Of a stretch of 35,626 nucleotides of DNA, positions 14,870 to 22,591 are shown piece by piece. Below the pieces are notes generated by a model. It saw only the letters and a list, made by a program, of their open reading frames with translations. It was not told the DNA's origin and made no database searches. Made by a program: the position numbers and the translations under genes. Each line of letters starts with the position of its first letter. The stretch's first letter is position 1. This stretch comes from an uncultured Lachnospiraceae bacterium. GTDB taxonomy: Bacteria > Bacillota > Clostridia > Lachnospirales > Lachnospiraceae. The stretch lies in NCBI GenBank assembly GCA_902801415.1, contig CADCIK010000051.1:1-35626 (forward strand), written 5' to 3'.

Positions 14870-16146
14870 CGTATGCGATTGTAATTGCTTTGGCACTGAC
14901 CTTGTCCGCAGGAGCCTGCGGAAGCGCGAGCGGACAGAAGGCTAATACAGCTGCGGCAGCGGAGGCAGTGGAAACTGCGACAGCGACGGCGGAAGCCGAA
15001 TCCAATGAAGCCGGAGTCGAACTTAATGGAACTGAGGCCAATGAAGCCGGAACCGAGTCCAACGAAACCACACCCGGCACCGAAGCCAACGCCCCCGCCT
15101 CTGAAGAAGAGACGGAAGAGGTCACGACGGTCAGTGTTGCGGCCAAGACGCCGGGAATTGCGAACCGGAAGCCGCTTGCAGGAACAGAGATCAAGATCAC
15201 CGATATTGAGCCGCTTATGATCGGCCAGGCGGAGAACAAGGAAGCTGCTACGGGCTGCACTGTTTTGATCTGCGAGGATGGAATGCGCGCCGGTCTGGAC
15301 GTGCGCGGCGGAGGTCCTGCTTCCCGCGAGAGCCAGCTGCTCAATCCGCTGATGTCGGCGCAGATCGTGCACGCGATCGTTCTGTCCGGCGGCAGCGCGT
15401 ATGGCCTCGGGACGGCCAATGGCGTGATGACGTATCTGGAGGAGCAGGGGATCGGCTACGACACCGGTTACGCGCTCGTTCCGCTGGTGGCGCAGTCGGA
15501 CATCTATGATCTGTCCGTCGGCGATCCGTCCGTGCGTCCTGATCCCGACATGGGCTACGAGGCTGCCAAAAAAGCGCTCGAGGCGCCCAATTATCAGGAC
15601 GGCAATTACGGTGCCGGCTGCGGCGCGTCTGTCGGTAAGATCGCAGGCATGGATTTCGCGATGAAGACCGGTATCGGAAGTTACGCGGTCCAGATCGGAG
15701 ACCTGAAGATCGGCGCGATCGTCGTTCTGAATGCGCTGGGCGATGTGTATGATTGGAGAACAGGTGAGCAGATCGCCGGTTTTCTCACCGAGGACAAAAC
15801 ATCGCTCCGCAGCACAATGGAACAGATGAGTTCTTCGATCGAGGCCAAAGACAATAAATTCACGGGCAACACAACGCTGGCAGTGGTGGTGACCAACGCA
15901 AACTTCAACAAGTCCCAGCTCTGCAAGATCGCCGGCATGGCGCATGACGGATACGCAAGGTCGATCAACCCGGTGCACACGTCCGCGGACGGCGACAGCA
16001 TCTACGCGGTATCAGTGGGCGACGTCGTGGCTGACCAGGATCTGGTCGGCGCGCTTGGAGCGGAAGTGGTCAGCGAGGCCATCGTTCGCGCCGTGTACAA
16101 TTCGGAAGGCGCATACGGACTTCCTGCGGCAGCTGACCTGCCGTAG
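14863..16146 (+). CDS. P1 family (DmpA/NylC-like) peptidase, exported
   Basis: 427 residues from the GTG at 14863. A signal-like N-terminus (MITYAIVIALALTLSAGAC, Cys19) suggests export and perhaps lipidation, though the lipobox is weak (AGAC). A Glu/Thr/Asn-rich linker (to about 105) leads to the Ntn-type fold: GCTVLICEDG, AGLDVRGGGPASRESQLLNP, AIVLSGGSAYGL. At the autoprocessing site the sequence is GNYGAGCGASVGK, with Cys253 where relatives usually have Thr or Ser. P1 enzymes cut themselves before this residue and hydrolyse aminopeptides or amides. A GTG at 14824 would extend translation through the repeat and bury the signal peptide, so 14863 is preferred. Confidence 0.83.
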   Translation: MITYAIVIALALTLSAGACGSASGQKANTAAAAEAVETATATAEAESNEAGVELNGTEANEAGTESNETTPGTEANAPASEEETEEVTTVSVAAKTPGIANRKPLAGTEIKITDIEPLMIGQAENKEAATGCTVLICEDGMRAGLDVRGGGPASRESQLLNPLMSAQIVHAIVLSGGSAYGLGTANGVMTYLEEQGIGYDTGYALVPLVAQSDIYDLSVGDPSVRPDPDMGYEAAKKALEAPNYQDGNYGAGCGASVGKIAGMDFAMKTGIGSYAVQIGDLKIGAIVVLNALGDVYDWRTGEQIAGFLTEDKTSLRSTMEQMSSSIEAKDNKFTGNTTLAVVVTNANFNKSQLCKIAGMAHDGYARSINPVHTSADGDSIYAVSVGDVVADQDLVGALGAEVVSEAIVRAVYNSEGAYGLPAAADLP

Positions 16147-16150
16147 CCAA

Positions 16151-16208
16151 CAACTGCGCTCACAACGAGGAGCGCAGTTGTGGAAGCCCTGTTAATAACA
16201 GGGCTTCC
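16151..16208. terminator. Two adjacent perfect hairpins after the P1 peptidase
   Basis: CAACTGCGCTC (16151-16161) pairs with GAGCGCAGTTG (16170-16180), and GGAAGCCCTGTT (16182-16193) pairs with AACAGGGCTTCC (16197-16208). No run of T follows, so factor-independent termination is uncertain; RNA processing or bidirectional use is possible. A half copy of the GGGTAACCC repeat family (CGACCCTGTGATCAC) lies at about 16226-16240. Confidence 0.6.
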
Positions 16209-16263
16209 GGGAGTTTAGAATACCGCGACCCTGTGATCACAAATAGAAAGGTGGAAATGTGAG

Positions 16264-16707
16264 ATGAAAACTATTATTCTCTATTATTCGAATCATCATG
16301 GAAATACGAAGAAGCTGGTAGACGCGATCGCAGCTTCGGATCCGGAAAATGTTGAGCTTCTGGACGTCACCAAAGCAGGCCCCCGCGACCTGTCCGGCTA
16401 TGACTGGATCGGCGTCGCTTCCGGCATTTACGCAGGCAGCTTTGGCAAGCCCCTCCTGAATTACATGAGCGACAATCTGCCGGCCGGCAAGAATGTCTTC
16501 ATCATCTTCACAAGCGCCATGGACAGAGACAGCATGTCTTCCTCCGCGCGCAAAGTCATCGAGGAGAAGAAGTGCCACGTGATGGGTCAGTACAGCTGCC
16601 CCGGATACAATACTTTTGGCCCCTTCAAGCTGGTGGGCGGAACTGCAAAGGGCCACCCCACGAAGGAAGAGATCGAAGGCGCCGTCAAGTTTTATAAGGG
16701 ACTTTGA
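16264..16707 (+). CDS. Flavodoxin-like protein
   Basis: 147 residues. Beta-1 ends in ILYYSNHHGNTKKLVDAIA, the FMN phosphate loop. DWIGVASGIYAGSFGKPL and FIIFTSAMDRDS give the ring-binding loops, and there is a C-terminal TAKGHPTKEEIEGA. It differs from the flavodoxin at 2355 and is closer to the flavodoxin_5/protoporphyrinogen-oxidase-like short flavodoxins. Likely electron carrier; the partner is unknown. AAAGGTGG precedes the ATG. Confidence 0.85.
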   Translation: MKTIILYYSNHHGNTKKLVDAIAASDPENVELLDVTKAGPRDLSGYDWIGVASGIYAGSFGKPLLNYMSDNLPAGKNVFIIFTSAMDRDSMSSSARKVIEEKKCHVMGQYSCPGYNTFGPFKLVGGTAKGHPTKEEIEGAVKFYKGL

Positions 16708-16744
16708 TCGAACAGTGTTTTTGGCAGCCATTTAAGGGGCGCCT

Positions 16745-16761
16745 CTGTTTTGCCAAAACAG
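16745..16761. promoter_or_regulatory. 17-bp palindrome before the ChrA pair
   Basis: CTGTTTTGCCAAAACAG is a perfect palindrome about 35 bp before the first chromate transporter gene. It could be an operator or a weak hairpin between the genes; no regulator is assigned. Confidence 0.35.
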
Positions 16762-16795
16762 CACTAAACCCAATTCAGCCGCTCGAGGAGACAAA

Positions 16796-17368
16796 ATGAC
16801 GAGTCTGACAGATTTATTCTTTACTTTTATGCAGATCGGGATGTTCACGTTCGGCGGCGGGTATGCGATGATCTCCGTTGTGGAGAACGCCTGCGTTGAG
16901 AACCGGCATTGGATCACGCACGACGACATGATGAATATCACGGTCATAGCAGAATCGACGCCGGGTCCGATCGCGATCAACTGTGCGACCTACGTCGGGT
17001 ACAAGCAGCGCGGGCTGGCCGGCGCGATCGCCGCGACTGTCGGGATGATCCTTCCCTCGTTTCTTGTGATCTATCTGATCTCACGTTTTCTAGATGACTT
17101 TCTGGAGATTGCCTGGATCGCGCACGCTTTTCAGGGAATCAAGCTGGCAGTCGGTATTTTGATCATTGATGCGGGCGTTAAGATGGTCAGACAGATGCCG
17201 GCGAAGGCATTGCCGCGGGTGATACTGGTATGTTCGTTCGCAGCGATGGTGGTGATCGAAATTTTGGCACTGCGAGTGTCGTCGATCGCGCTGCTGCTGG
17301 TGGCGGCTGTGGTAAGTCTGGCAGTGTATGTAGTATGCGGGAACGTAGATAAAGGAGCAGCGGTTTGA
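16796..17368 (+). CDS. Chromate transporter family, half-size subunit 1 (ChrA N-type)
   Basis: 190 residues, about five or six hydrophobic segments. CHR motifs are FTFGGGYAMI (about 17-26) and ESTPGPIAINCATYVGY (about 55-71). Split CHR proteins work as pairs of half-length subunits; the chromate or sulfate substrate is assumed from the family. CGAGGAG precedes the ATG. The last base of its stop is shared with the TTGA start region of the second half, so translation is coupled. Confidence 0.9.
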   Translation: MTSLTDLFFTFMQIGMFTFGGGYAMISVVENACVENRHWITHDDMMNITVIAESTPGPIAINCATYVGYKQRGLAGAIAATVGMILPSFLVIYLISRFLDDFLEIAWIAHAFQGIKLAVGILIIDAGVKMVRQMPAKALPRVILVCSFAAMVVIEILALRVSSIALLLVAAVVSLAVYVVCGNVDKGAAV

Positions 17369-17928
17369 TTTACTGGGAGTTGTTTGTCGGGTTTCTGAAA
17401 GTCGGGCTGTTTTCGTTCGGCGGCGGTTATGCGGCAATCCCGCTGATCCGAGACGTCGTGATGTCGTACGGATGGCTGAGCGAGGACATGCTGACATATA
17501 TGATCGCTGTGAGCGAGAGCACGCCCGGGCCGATCATGGTCAATCTGGCCACGTATGTCGGGATTTCGCAGGGCGGCATGGCCGGCGCTTTGGTGGCAAC
17601 ATTCGCCGCGGTGCTTCCGGCTTTCTTTATCATTATCGGGATCATTGTCTTTCTGCAGCATCTGCTGACCAATCCTTATGTGAACGCGGTCCTGCAGGGG
17701 ATGAAGAGCTGCGTAACCGGGATCATTCTGGCGACCGGTGTGCATATGGTGTCAAAAAACTGTCTGCCGGCTGACGGCGGATCTCCGGTGCCGGATCTGC
17801 GGGCTGTCGTTGTGACAGCGGTGCTGGCGGGGGTGTATTTTGGCCTGCGGGCATGGGGGAAGAAGAAACTGTCGCCGATCCAGCTGATCGGAATCTCGGC
17901 TGTTGTCGGGATGATCGTGTACAGGTGA
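17365..17928 (+). CDS. Chromate transporter family, half-size subunit 2
   Basis: 187 residues. It repeats the CHR motifs FSFGGGYAAIPLI and ESTPGPIMVNLATYVG, the pattern expected of the second short CHR subunit. It starts at TTG 17365, with AAAGGAG at 17351-17357 spaced correctly and overlapping the upstream TGA stop. It has about six transmembrane segments and a basic stretch (LRAWGKKK) before the last one. It should form the antiparallel partner of the previous protein in the membrane. Confidence 0.88.
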   Translation: MIYWELFVGFLKVGLFSFGGGYAAIPLIRDVVMSYGWLSEDMLTYMIAVSESTPGPIMVNLATYVGISQGGMAGALVATFAAVLPAFFIIIGIIVFLQHLLTNPYVNAVLQGMKSCVTGIILATGVHMVSKNCLPADGGSPVPDLRAVVVTAVLAGVYFGLRAWGKKKLSPIQLIGISAVVGMIVYR

Positions 17929-17934
17929 GATATT

Positions 17935-18444
17935 ATGGGAAGAGCTTCAACCAGGCAAAACAAGAATATATACCAGCTTCGGAGAGAGGAACTCGGGCTC
18001 ACGAGGGAGAAGGCGAGCGATGTTGTGGCCGCGGTGTCGCCGGAGCGGATCGAGAAGATCGAGAGCGGGAAGTCGCTGGCGCATCCAGATGAAGTCCTGG
18101 CGATGGCGGATGGCTATCGGATGCCGGAGCTGTGCAATTATTATTGCGCAAATGAGTGCCCGATCGGGCAGCGGTATGTGCCGGAGATCAAGGTGAAGGA
18201 TCTGTCGCAGATCGTGCTGGAGATGCTGGCGTCGCTCAATTCTATGGACCGGGCCAAAAACCGGCTGATCGAGATCACGGCGGACGGCTCGATCGAGGAG
18301 GACGAGATCCGTGATTTCGTGCGGATCCAGGAAGAGCTGGAAAAGATCTCTGTCACAGTCGAGACGCTGCAGCTGTGGGTCGAGAAGAAACTGGCTGATA
18401 AAGAGATCAATGCTGATCTGTATAATGAACACAAAAAGGGGTAA
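17935..18444 (+). CDS. Helix-turn-helix (XRE-like) protein with Cys cluster and coiled-coil tail
   Basis: 169 residues. Residues about 12-60 form an XRE-type helix-turn-helix (QLRREELGLTREKASDVVAA, then ERIEKIESGKSLAHPDEVLAMA). Next is a Cys cluster, C67, C71, C75 (CNYYCANECPIGQRYVPEI), then a long charged helical tail (about 85-165). The same domain order is common in Clostridia hypothetical proteins; whether it binds DNA or signals through the Cys cluster is unknown. It starts 6 bp after the ChrA pair and ends 5 bp before the aldo/keto reductase, so it may co-transcribe with either. Confidence 0.75.
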   Translation: MGRASTRQNKNIYQLRREELGLTREKASDVVAAVSPERIEKIESGKSLAHPDEVLAMADGYRMPELCNYYCANECPIGQRYVPEIKVKDLSQIVLEMLASLNSMDRAKNRLIEITADGSIEEDEIRDFVRIQEELEKISVTVETLQLWVEKKLADKEINADLYNEHKKG

Positions 18445-18449
18445 AACTG

Positions 18450-19397
18450 ATGGATAAAGTTCGTTTTGGCAAAACAGAGATGATGGTAACTCCTATGACC
18501 TTTGGTACATGGGGGATTGGCGGCGCAGGCTGGGATGCGAATTCAGATGAGACGAGGCTGGACGCGATCGCTGCTGCGGTTGAGTGCGGCATCAATTTCA
18601 TCGATACGGCACCCGCTTACAATGCAGGTAAGGCGGAGCGCTATATTGGTAAGGCGCTGGATGATCTTGGTCATGGCTGGCGGGAGAAGGTCCTGATCGC
18701 GACAAAGTGCGCGAACGCCTTTATTGACGGGCAGTATGTGCGCTCGGGCAAGGCAGATCTGATCCTCAGACAGTGTGACGAATCTCTTCAGAATCTCAGA
18801 ACAGATCATATTGATCTTCTGATCGTGCACTGGCCGGATCCGGTGGTACCTTATGAGGAGACTTTTGGCGCACTGAACAGGCTCAAAGAAGAAGGGGCGA
18901 TCAGGCATATCGGCGTCTCCAACTTCAATCTGGAGCAGCTTAAGCATGCTATGGAAGTAGCGGACGTCGAGGCGCTGCAGGTGCAGTTTTCCATGGTGGA
19001 CATGGATAACCTGGAAGTGATGCAGTGGGCACACGAGCAGGATCTTGGCGTGATGACATATGGTTCGCTGGGCGGCGGTATTTTGACAGGAAGATACAGA
19101 ACCATCGAGAAATATGAGGCGATGGACAGCCGGAATCGGTTCTATCCGTATTTCAAGGAGCCTATGTTCTCGAAGGTGATGAAGCTCCTGGATGTGATGC
19201 AGACGATCGCAGATGCGCGCGGCGTGCAGCTGGCGGAGATCGCGATGAACTGGTCAAGGCAGAAGCCGTTTGTGGATACGAGTATTTTCGGCGCGCAGAA
19301 GCGTTCGAGGATCGAGAGTAATGCGAAGTGCATGGACTGGGAGCTGACGGCGGAAGAGATGCTGACGCTGGATGAGGCGATCGCGAAAATATTATAG
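18450..19397 (+). CDS. Aldo/keto reductase
   Basis: 315 residues, TIM-barrel NADPH-dependent oxidoreductase. The catalytic tetrad is visible: D52 and Y57 (FIDTAPAYNAG), K86 (IATKC) and H127 (LLIVHWPDP). Cofactor motifs GVSNFNLEQL and TYGSLGGGILTGRY follow, and the C-terminal FGAQKRSRIESNAKC part binds the NADPH phosphate. Substrate unknown. Its start is 5 bp after the HTH gene, with AAAAAGGGG upstream; a member of the GGGTAACCC repeat family sits 9 bp downstream. Confidence 0.93.
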   Translation: MDKVRFGKTEMMVTPMTFGTWGIGGAGWDANSDETRLDAIAAAVECGINFIDTAPAYNAGKAERYIGKALDDLGHGWREKVLIATKCANAFIDGQYVRSGKADLILRQCDESLQNLRTDHIDLLIVHWPDPVVPYEETFGALNRLKEEGAIRHIGVSNFNLEQLKHAMEVADVEALQVQFSMVDMDNLEVMQWAHEQDLGVMTYGSLGGGILTGRYRTIEKYEAMDSRNRFYPYFKEPMFSKVMKLLDVMQTIADARGVQLAEIAMNWSRQKPFVDTSIFGAQKRSRIESNAKCMDWELTAEEMLTLDEAIAKIL

Positions 19398-19405
19398 CGG
19401 GAGTG

Positions 19406-19429
19406 CGACCGAAGGGTAACCCTGTGATT
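19406..19429 (+). repeat. Palindromic repeat (GGGTAACCC family), single copy
   Basis: GCGACCGAAGGGTAACCCTG-TGAT follows the aldo/keto reductase stop and precedes the HD-domain gene. Confidence 0.85.
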
Positions 19430-19448
19430 TATTGTGGGAGGTGCAAAG

Positions 19449-19910
19449 ATGAGTAGACTGAAAGAGTTGAGAGCGTATGTGAACGGTGAATTGGAAAAAA
19501 TGGAGAACCCGGACAAGCGGCTCGGCGCTGTCAACCACTTGTACGGCGTGTCACTTGCGGCGACCATGATCGCGAAGAAGCGCGGGCTGGATCCGGAGCT
19601 GGCGGCGATGGCTGCTATGATGCACGATCTTGCGGCGTATAAATCGGGATCTTATGATGATCACGCGCATAAAGGCGCTGTTTTGGCAAGGGAGATTCTC
19701 GGGGAGCTTGGCCTGACAAATGCGGAGGAGACGGATCTGATCTGTTCGGCGATCTATCATCACGACGACAAGCTTGTGGTGGACGGACCGATGGATGAAG
19801 TGCTCAAGGATGCGGATGTGATCCACCACTGCATGAACGACCTGTCCAAAGCAGTGAAGGACAAGGAAAAAGCCAGATTTGCTTCTCTGTGTGAGGAATT
19901 TGGAATGTAA
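19449..19910 (+). CDS. HD-domain protein
   Basis: 153 residues. HD motif: H30 (AVNHLYGVSLAATMIA), H59-D60 (MAAMMHDLAAYKSG), a His pair at 104-105 (AIYHHDD) and D121/D123 (LKDADVIHHCM), the pattern of the uncharacterised HD hydrolases close to YqeK-like proteins. Likely a metal-dependent phosphohydrolase; the substrate is unknown. GGGAGGTG (19436-19443) precedes the ATG at 19449; a GTG at 19434 would put the ribosome site inside the gene. Confidence 0.8.
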   Translation: MSRLKELRAYVNGELEKMENPDKRLGAVNHLYGVSLAATMIAKKRGLDPELAAMAAMMHDLAAYKSGSYDDHAHKGAVLAREILGELGLTNAEETDLICSAIYHHDDKLVVDGPMDEVLKDADVIHHCMNDLSKAVKDKEKARFASLCEEFGM

Positions 19911-19918
19911 TGAATCGG

Positions 19919-19947
19919 ATGCGCTTCGTGAGGAGCGCATTCTTTTT
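19919..19947 (+). terminator. Intrinsic terminator after the HD-domain gene
   Basis: ATGCGCT (19919-19925) pairs with AGCGCAT (19934-19940), followed by TCTTTTT. Confidence 0.82.
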
Positions 19948-19970
19948 GAGAGTATTGCGACCGGAGAATT

Positions 19971-20036
19971 GCGACCGGAGGGTTGCCCTGCGGTTCACAC
20001 CGCTGCGGGGCGACCGAAGGGTAACCCTGCGGTCAT
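19971..20036 (+). repeat. Palindromic repeat (GGGTAACCC family), double copy
   Basis: GCGACCGGAGGGTTGCCCTG and GCGACCGAAGGGTAACCCTG flank the CACACCGCTGCGGGG joint, as at 14805-14869. A short extra piece (GCGACCGGAGAATT) precedes it. It ends 13 bp before the phosphoesterase start. Confidence 0.85.
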
Positions 20037-20048
20037 GGGAGGAGTGCG

Positions 20049-20792
20049 ATGGCGCTTTATGCGATCGGGGACCTGCATCTGCATTTTCAGTCGGTGCTGA
20101 AGGCGCCGGGTCAGAGGCACGGCGTCTGGAGAAATCACGAGGAGAAATTCCGGAAGAACTGCATGAAGATGATCACGGAGGACGACACTCTGGTGCTTGT
20201 GGGCGACCACAGCTGGGGCAAAAACCTGTCGGAGTGCGAGCTGGACATGCAGTATATCATGGATCTGCCGGGGAGGAAGATTTTGACCCGCGGGAATCAC
20301 GACATGTTCTGGGACGCCAAGAAGACGAAGGCCTTGAACGAGAAGTTTGCGGGAAAGCTGGAGTTTCTGCAGGGCAATTATTATACGTACAAGGACATTG
20401 CGCTGGTCGGGACGAAGGGCTGCACGTTCGAGGGACCGTTTTACCTGAACCGGCGGGGGCAGATCGTCGGCTGGGACGAGGATGCGGAGGAGCATTCGAA
20501 GAAGCTTGTGGCTCGGGAAGCCGCGCGGCTTCGTGAGTCATTGGAGGCCGCGAGAGCGGATGGCTATCAAAAAATCATAATATTTCTGCACTATCCGCCG
20601 ACCAATATCCTCGAGAAGGAGAGTGTTTTCACGCGTATGGCTGAAGAATTCCGGGCCCAGCAGGTAATTTACGCACATTCGCACGGAGATAGCCGGTTTT
20701 ATGATAGTATTATGGGAGTGTATCACGGTATTTCGTATAGTCTTGTGTCCGGGGATTTCCTGAAGTGGCGGCCGATGAAGGTTGTTGAGTAG
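20049..20792 (+). CDS. Calcineurin-like metallophosphoesterase
   Basis: 247 residues. The five metal-binding blocks are present: GDLHLHF (D8, H10), VGDHSWG (D53), RGNHD (N83, H84), IIFLHYPP (H181) and VIYAHSHG (H210, H212). The second block has His rather than Asn-rich context (GDHSWG), as in the YmdB-unrelated 'phosphohydrolase' group with GDxSWG. Likely a cytoplasmic phosphodiesterase; the substrate is unknown. GGGAGGAG precedes the ATG. Confidence 0.9.
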   Translation: MALYAIGDLHLHFQSVLKAPGQRHGVWRNHEEKFRKNCMKMITEDDTLVLVGDHSWGKNLSECELDMQYIMDLPGRKILTRGNHDMFWDAKKTKALNEKFAGKLEFLQGNYYTYKDIALVGTKGCTFEGPFYLNRRGQIVGWDEDAEEHSKKLVAREAARLRESLEAARADGYQKIIIFLHYPPTNILEKESVFTRMAEEFRAQQVIYAHSHGDSRFYDSIMGVYHGISYSLVSGDFLKWRPMKVVE

Positions 20793-20890
20793 GGTGATTT
20801 TTTGGCACGGTCTCAAAATACAACATTTGAAACTGCTCGCCATTTGCCACGCATGTGTCGGGCAGTCAGAAACAGAAAGGAAGGTTTGTT

Positions 20891-21394
20891 ATGTCGTTTG
20901 CGTTTGTGATTTTGGTGCTCATGGCTTTTTTCTGCGCGGTCGCGTTCCGGCAGCAGCTGAAGAGGGATAAGGTCAATGCGGGTGGACAGGACGAATTGAT
21001 CAAAAAAGTGCTGTCACGCTACAGAAAGCTGCGGGAAAATCAGGATGCCGTGAATGCCAACGCATTCGTGATCGGGCCGGCACAGGAGGATCACAAGGGG
21101 AACCTGCGGGACAACCCCAAAGCGCTCGCGGTGCGGATCCTCGATGAAAAGGGAAAACGCAGAGACGGAGCAGCGGAACTCGGCATGGACGTACTCGAGG
21201 TCAAAGAACAGTTCTTCTATCAGTTCCCGGTGGAATTGGAGAAGGAAATGGAGAACGCTGAGCTCGTGGCGGTTCTCACAAGGATCAAGCAGAAGATCGA
21301 GGAACGGTATCCCGATGATTTCGTCGGAAGAGCGCCCAATTACCTGACAGTCGTGATCGACGGAAAGAAGCTGCTCAAGCACCTGGATGGTTGA
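20891..21394 (+). CDS. Hypothetical membrane-anchored protein
   Basis: 167 residues, not recognised. One N-terminal transmembrane helix (about 2-19, FAFVILVLMAFFCAVAF) is followed by a basic stop-transfer (RQQLKRDK) and a cytoplasmic, charged domain with predicted helices (DELIKKVLSRYRKLRENQDAV, ELEKEMENAELVAVLTRIKQ) and a short strand (YLTVVIDGKKLL). Topology suggests a membrane-anchored cytoplasmic domain. AAAGGAAGG precedes the ATG at 20891. Confidence 0.7.
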   Translation: MSFAFVILVLMAFFCAVAFRQQLKRDKVNAGGQDELIKKVLSRYRKLRENQDAVNANAFVIGPAQEDHKGNLRDNPKALAVRILDEKGKRRDGAAELGMDVLEVKEQFFYQFPVELEKEMENAELVAVLTRIKQKIEERYPDDFVGRAPNYLTVVIDGKKLLKHLDG

Positions 21395-21397
21395 GGT

Positions 21398-21476
21398 GTG
21401 ACCGAAGGTTCGTGACCGCAGGGTTACCCTGTGGTTCGCACCGCTGCGGGGCGACCGAAGGGTAACCCTGTGATCA
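21398..21476 (+). repeat. Palindromic repeat (GGGTAACCC family), extended double copy
   Basis: GTGACCGAAGGTTCGTGACC, then GCAGGGTTACCCTGTGGTTC, the joint CACCGCTGCGGGG and GCGACCGAAGGGTAACCCTG. It lies between the hypothetical membrane protein and the DUF3990 fragment and replaces the 5' part of that fragment. Confidence 0.85.
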
Positions 21477-21782
21477 TGTCATGCCGTCGACAAGTGCCCG
21501 GAGGCGGACGTGGTCATCGGTCCGATTGCAAACGACACGATATTTGATACGTTCGGAATTATAACGAGCGGTGTTTTGACCAAGAGCAATTCCATGCAGC
21601 TCTTATTAATTGGGCCAAAATACGAGCAGATCGCCCTGAAATCCGAAAAGGCCGCTTCGCAGCTGAAATGGCTGGCCGGGCGCGTTCTGAGCCGGGATGA
21701 GGTGGCGCGGTATCGGGAGATCGTCGAGGCGGAGCAGGCGGAGTACCAGAAGCTGTTCGCGGAGACGATGGTGAAGTTGTGA
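21474..21782 (+). pseudogene. C-terminal fragment of a DUF3990 protein
   Basis: About 100 codons read HAVDKCPEADVVIGPIAND and continue with LKSEKAASQLKWL, matching the end of DUF3990 proteins (VIGPxANDxT...KTEKALxxL). The N-terminal part is absent; a stop and the repeat element lie directly upstream in frame, and no ribosome site fits the GTG at 21510. DUF3990 has been linked to ADP-ribosyltransferase-like folds and often pairs with DUF3791. Read as a relic whose front was lost at the repeat. Confidence 0.62.
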
Positions 21783-21899
21783 GGCGATGAAGACCGGATT
21801 GTGCTGTGAATTTGCAAGGCAGGAAGCTCTGTCGCAAATCCATATTGTGAGACGTGAAGCTTGGCTTGAACCTCGAATTTGTATAACGAGAAGGATGAG

Positions 21900-22454
21900 A
21901 TGGAACTATTAGATATTTGTAATGAAGAGGGATTTCCGACAGGCGAGACGGTGGAGCGCGAGCGGGCGCACAGTGAGGGGATCCTTCATCGGACGGCGCA
22001 TGTGTGGGTTGTCCGGGAAGTTGATGGCAGGACGCAGGTTTTGCTTCAGAAGCGGAGTATGGATAAGGATTCTTATCCGGGAATGTATGATACGTCGTCG
22101 GCGGGGCATATCCCGGCCGGGGCGGAGCCGCTGGAGTCGGCACTTCGTGAACTGGGCGAGGAGCTTGGCATTCATGCTCAGCCCGAGGACCTGACTTATA
22201 TCGGGATGTTTCATGTCGAATATGAAGAAGAATTCTATGGAGAGCTTTTCCATGACAATGAGATCATTCGGGCGTTTCTGTATGGCAAACCTGTGAAGAT
22301 CGAGGAGCTCAAGCTGCAAAAATCAGAGGTCGACGAGGTGCGCTGGTTTGACCTGGACGAGATCTATGAGGAGATCCTTCGGGGCGACAGCGATGTGTTC
22401 TGCGTGAATCCCACAGGCATGAAGGTGCTGGTGGATTACTTGACCAAAGGGTAA
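21900..22454 (+). CDS. NUDIX hydrolase, isopentenyl-diphosphate isomerase-like/YfcD type
   Basis: 184 residues. The Nudix box is visible from GHIPAGAEPLESALRELGEELG (about 69-90, RE-x-x-EE present). Upstream HRTAHVWVV and DTSSAGH are typical of the IPP-isomerase-like and YfcD-type NUDIX proteins of Firmicutes. Likely hydrolyses a nucleoside-diphosphate derivative; the substrate is unknown. GAGAAGGATGAG precedes the ATG at 21900. The last residues TKG and the stop TAA are read out of the repeat element GACCAAAGGGTAACCCTGCG at 22442. Confidence 0.86.
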   Translation: MELLDICNEEGFPTGETVERERAHSEGILHRTAHVWVVREVDGRTQVLLQKRSMDKDSYPGMYDTSSAGHIPAGAEPLESALRELGEELGIHAQPEDLTYIGMFHVEYEEEFYGELFHDNEIIRAFLYGKPVKIEELKLQKSEVDEVRWFDLDEIYEEILRGDSDVFCVNPTGMKVLVDYLTKG

Positions 22455-22464
22455 CCCTGCGGTC
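22442..22464 (+). repeat. Palindromic repeat (GGGTAACCC family) overlapping the NUDIX stop
   Basis: GACCAAAGGGTAACCCTGCG plus GTC. Its TAA (22452-22454) is the NUDIX stop codon, so the element is part of the reading frame. Confidence 0.9.
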
Positions 22465-22467
22465 GTA

Positions 22468-22578
22468 TAGTGAGTCTGCGGACCTGTCCCCGTGACTCAC
22501 TCAGCGGAGTGTTGAGTCAGCGGACCTGTCCCCGTGACTCACTGAGTCAGCGGACCTGTACCCCCCTGACTCAACATA
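22468..22578. repeat. Three-copy GGACCTGTCCCC direct repeat
   Basis: Three units with the core GCGGACCTGTCCCC flanked by GAGTC(A/T) and GTGACTCAC lie between the NUDIX and acyltransferase-like genes. The units are near-identical except the third, which reads GACCTGTACCCCCCTGACTC. The arms GTGAGTC and GACTCAC are complementary, so each unit can fold. No coding is evident. Confidence 0.8.
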
Positions 22579-22591
22579 AGGGGATGAAATT

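Noticed and set aside
14713-15978. 421-codon minus-strand frame across the P1 peptidase
   Set aside because: Mirror of the real gene; Arg/His-rich product with no motif and no ribosome site.
16151-16208. Transposon end or attachment site
   Set aside because: Two simple hairpins with no target duplication and no recombinase nearby.
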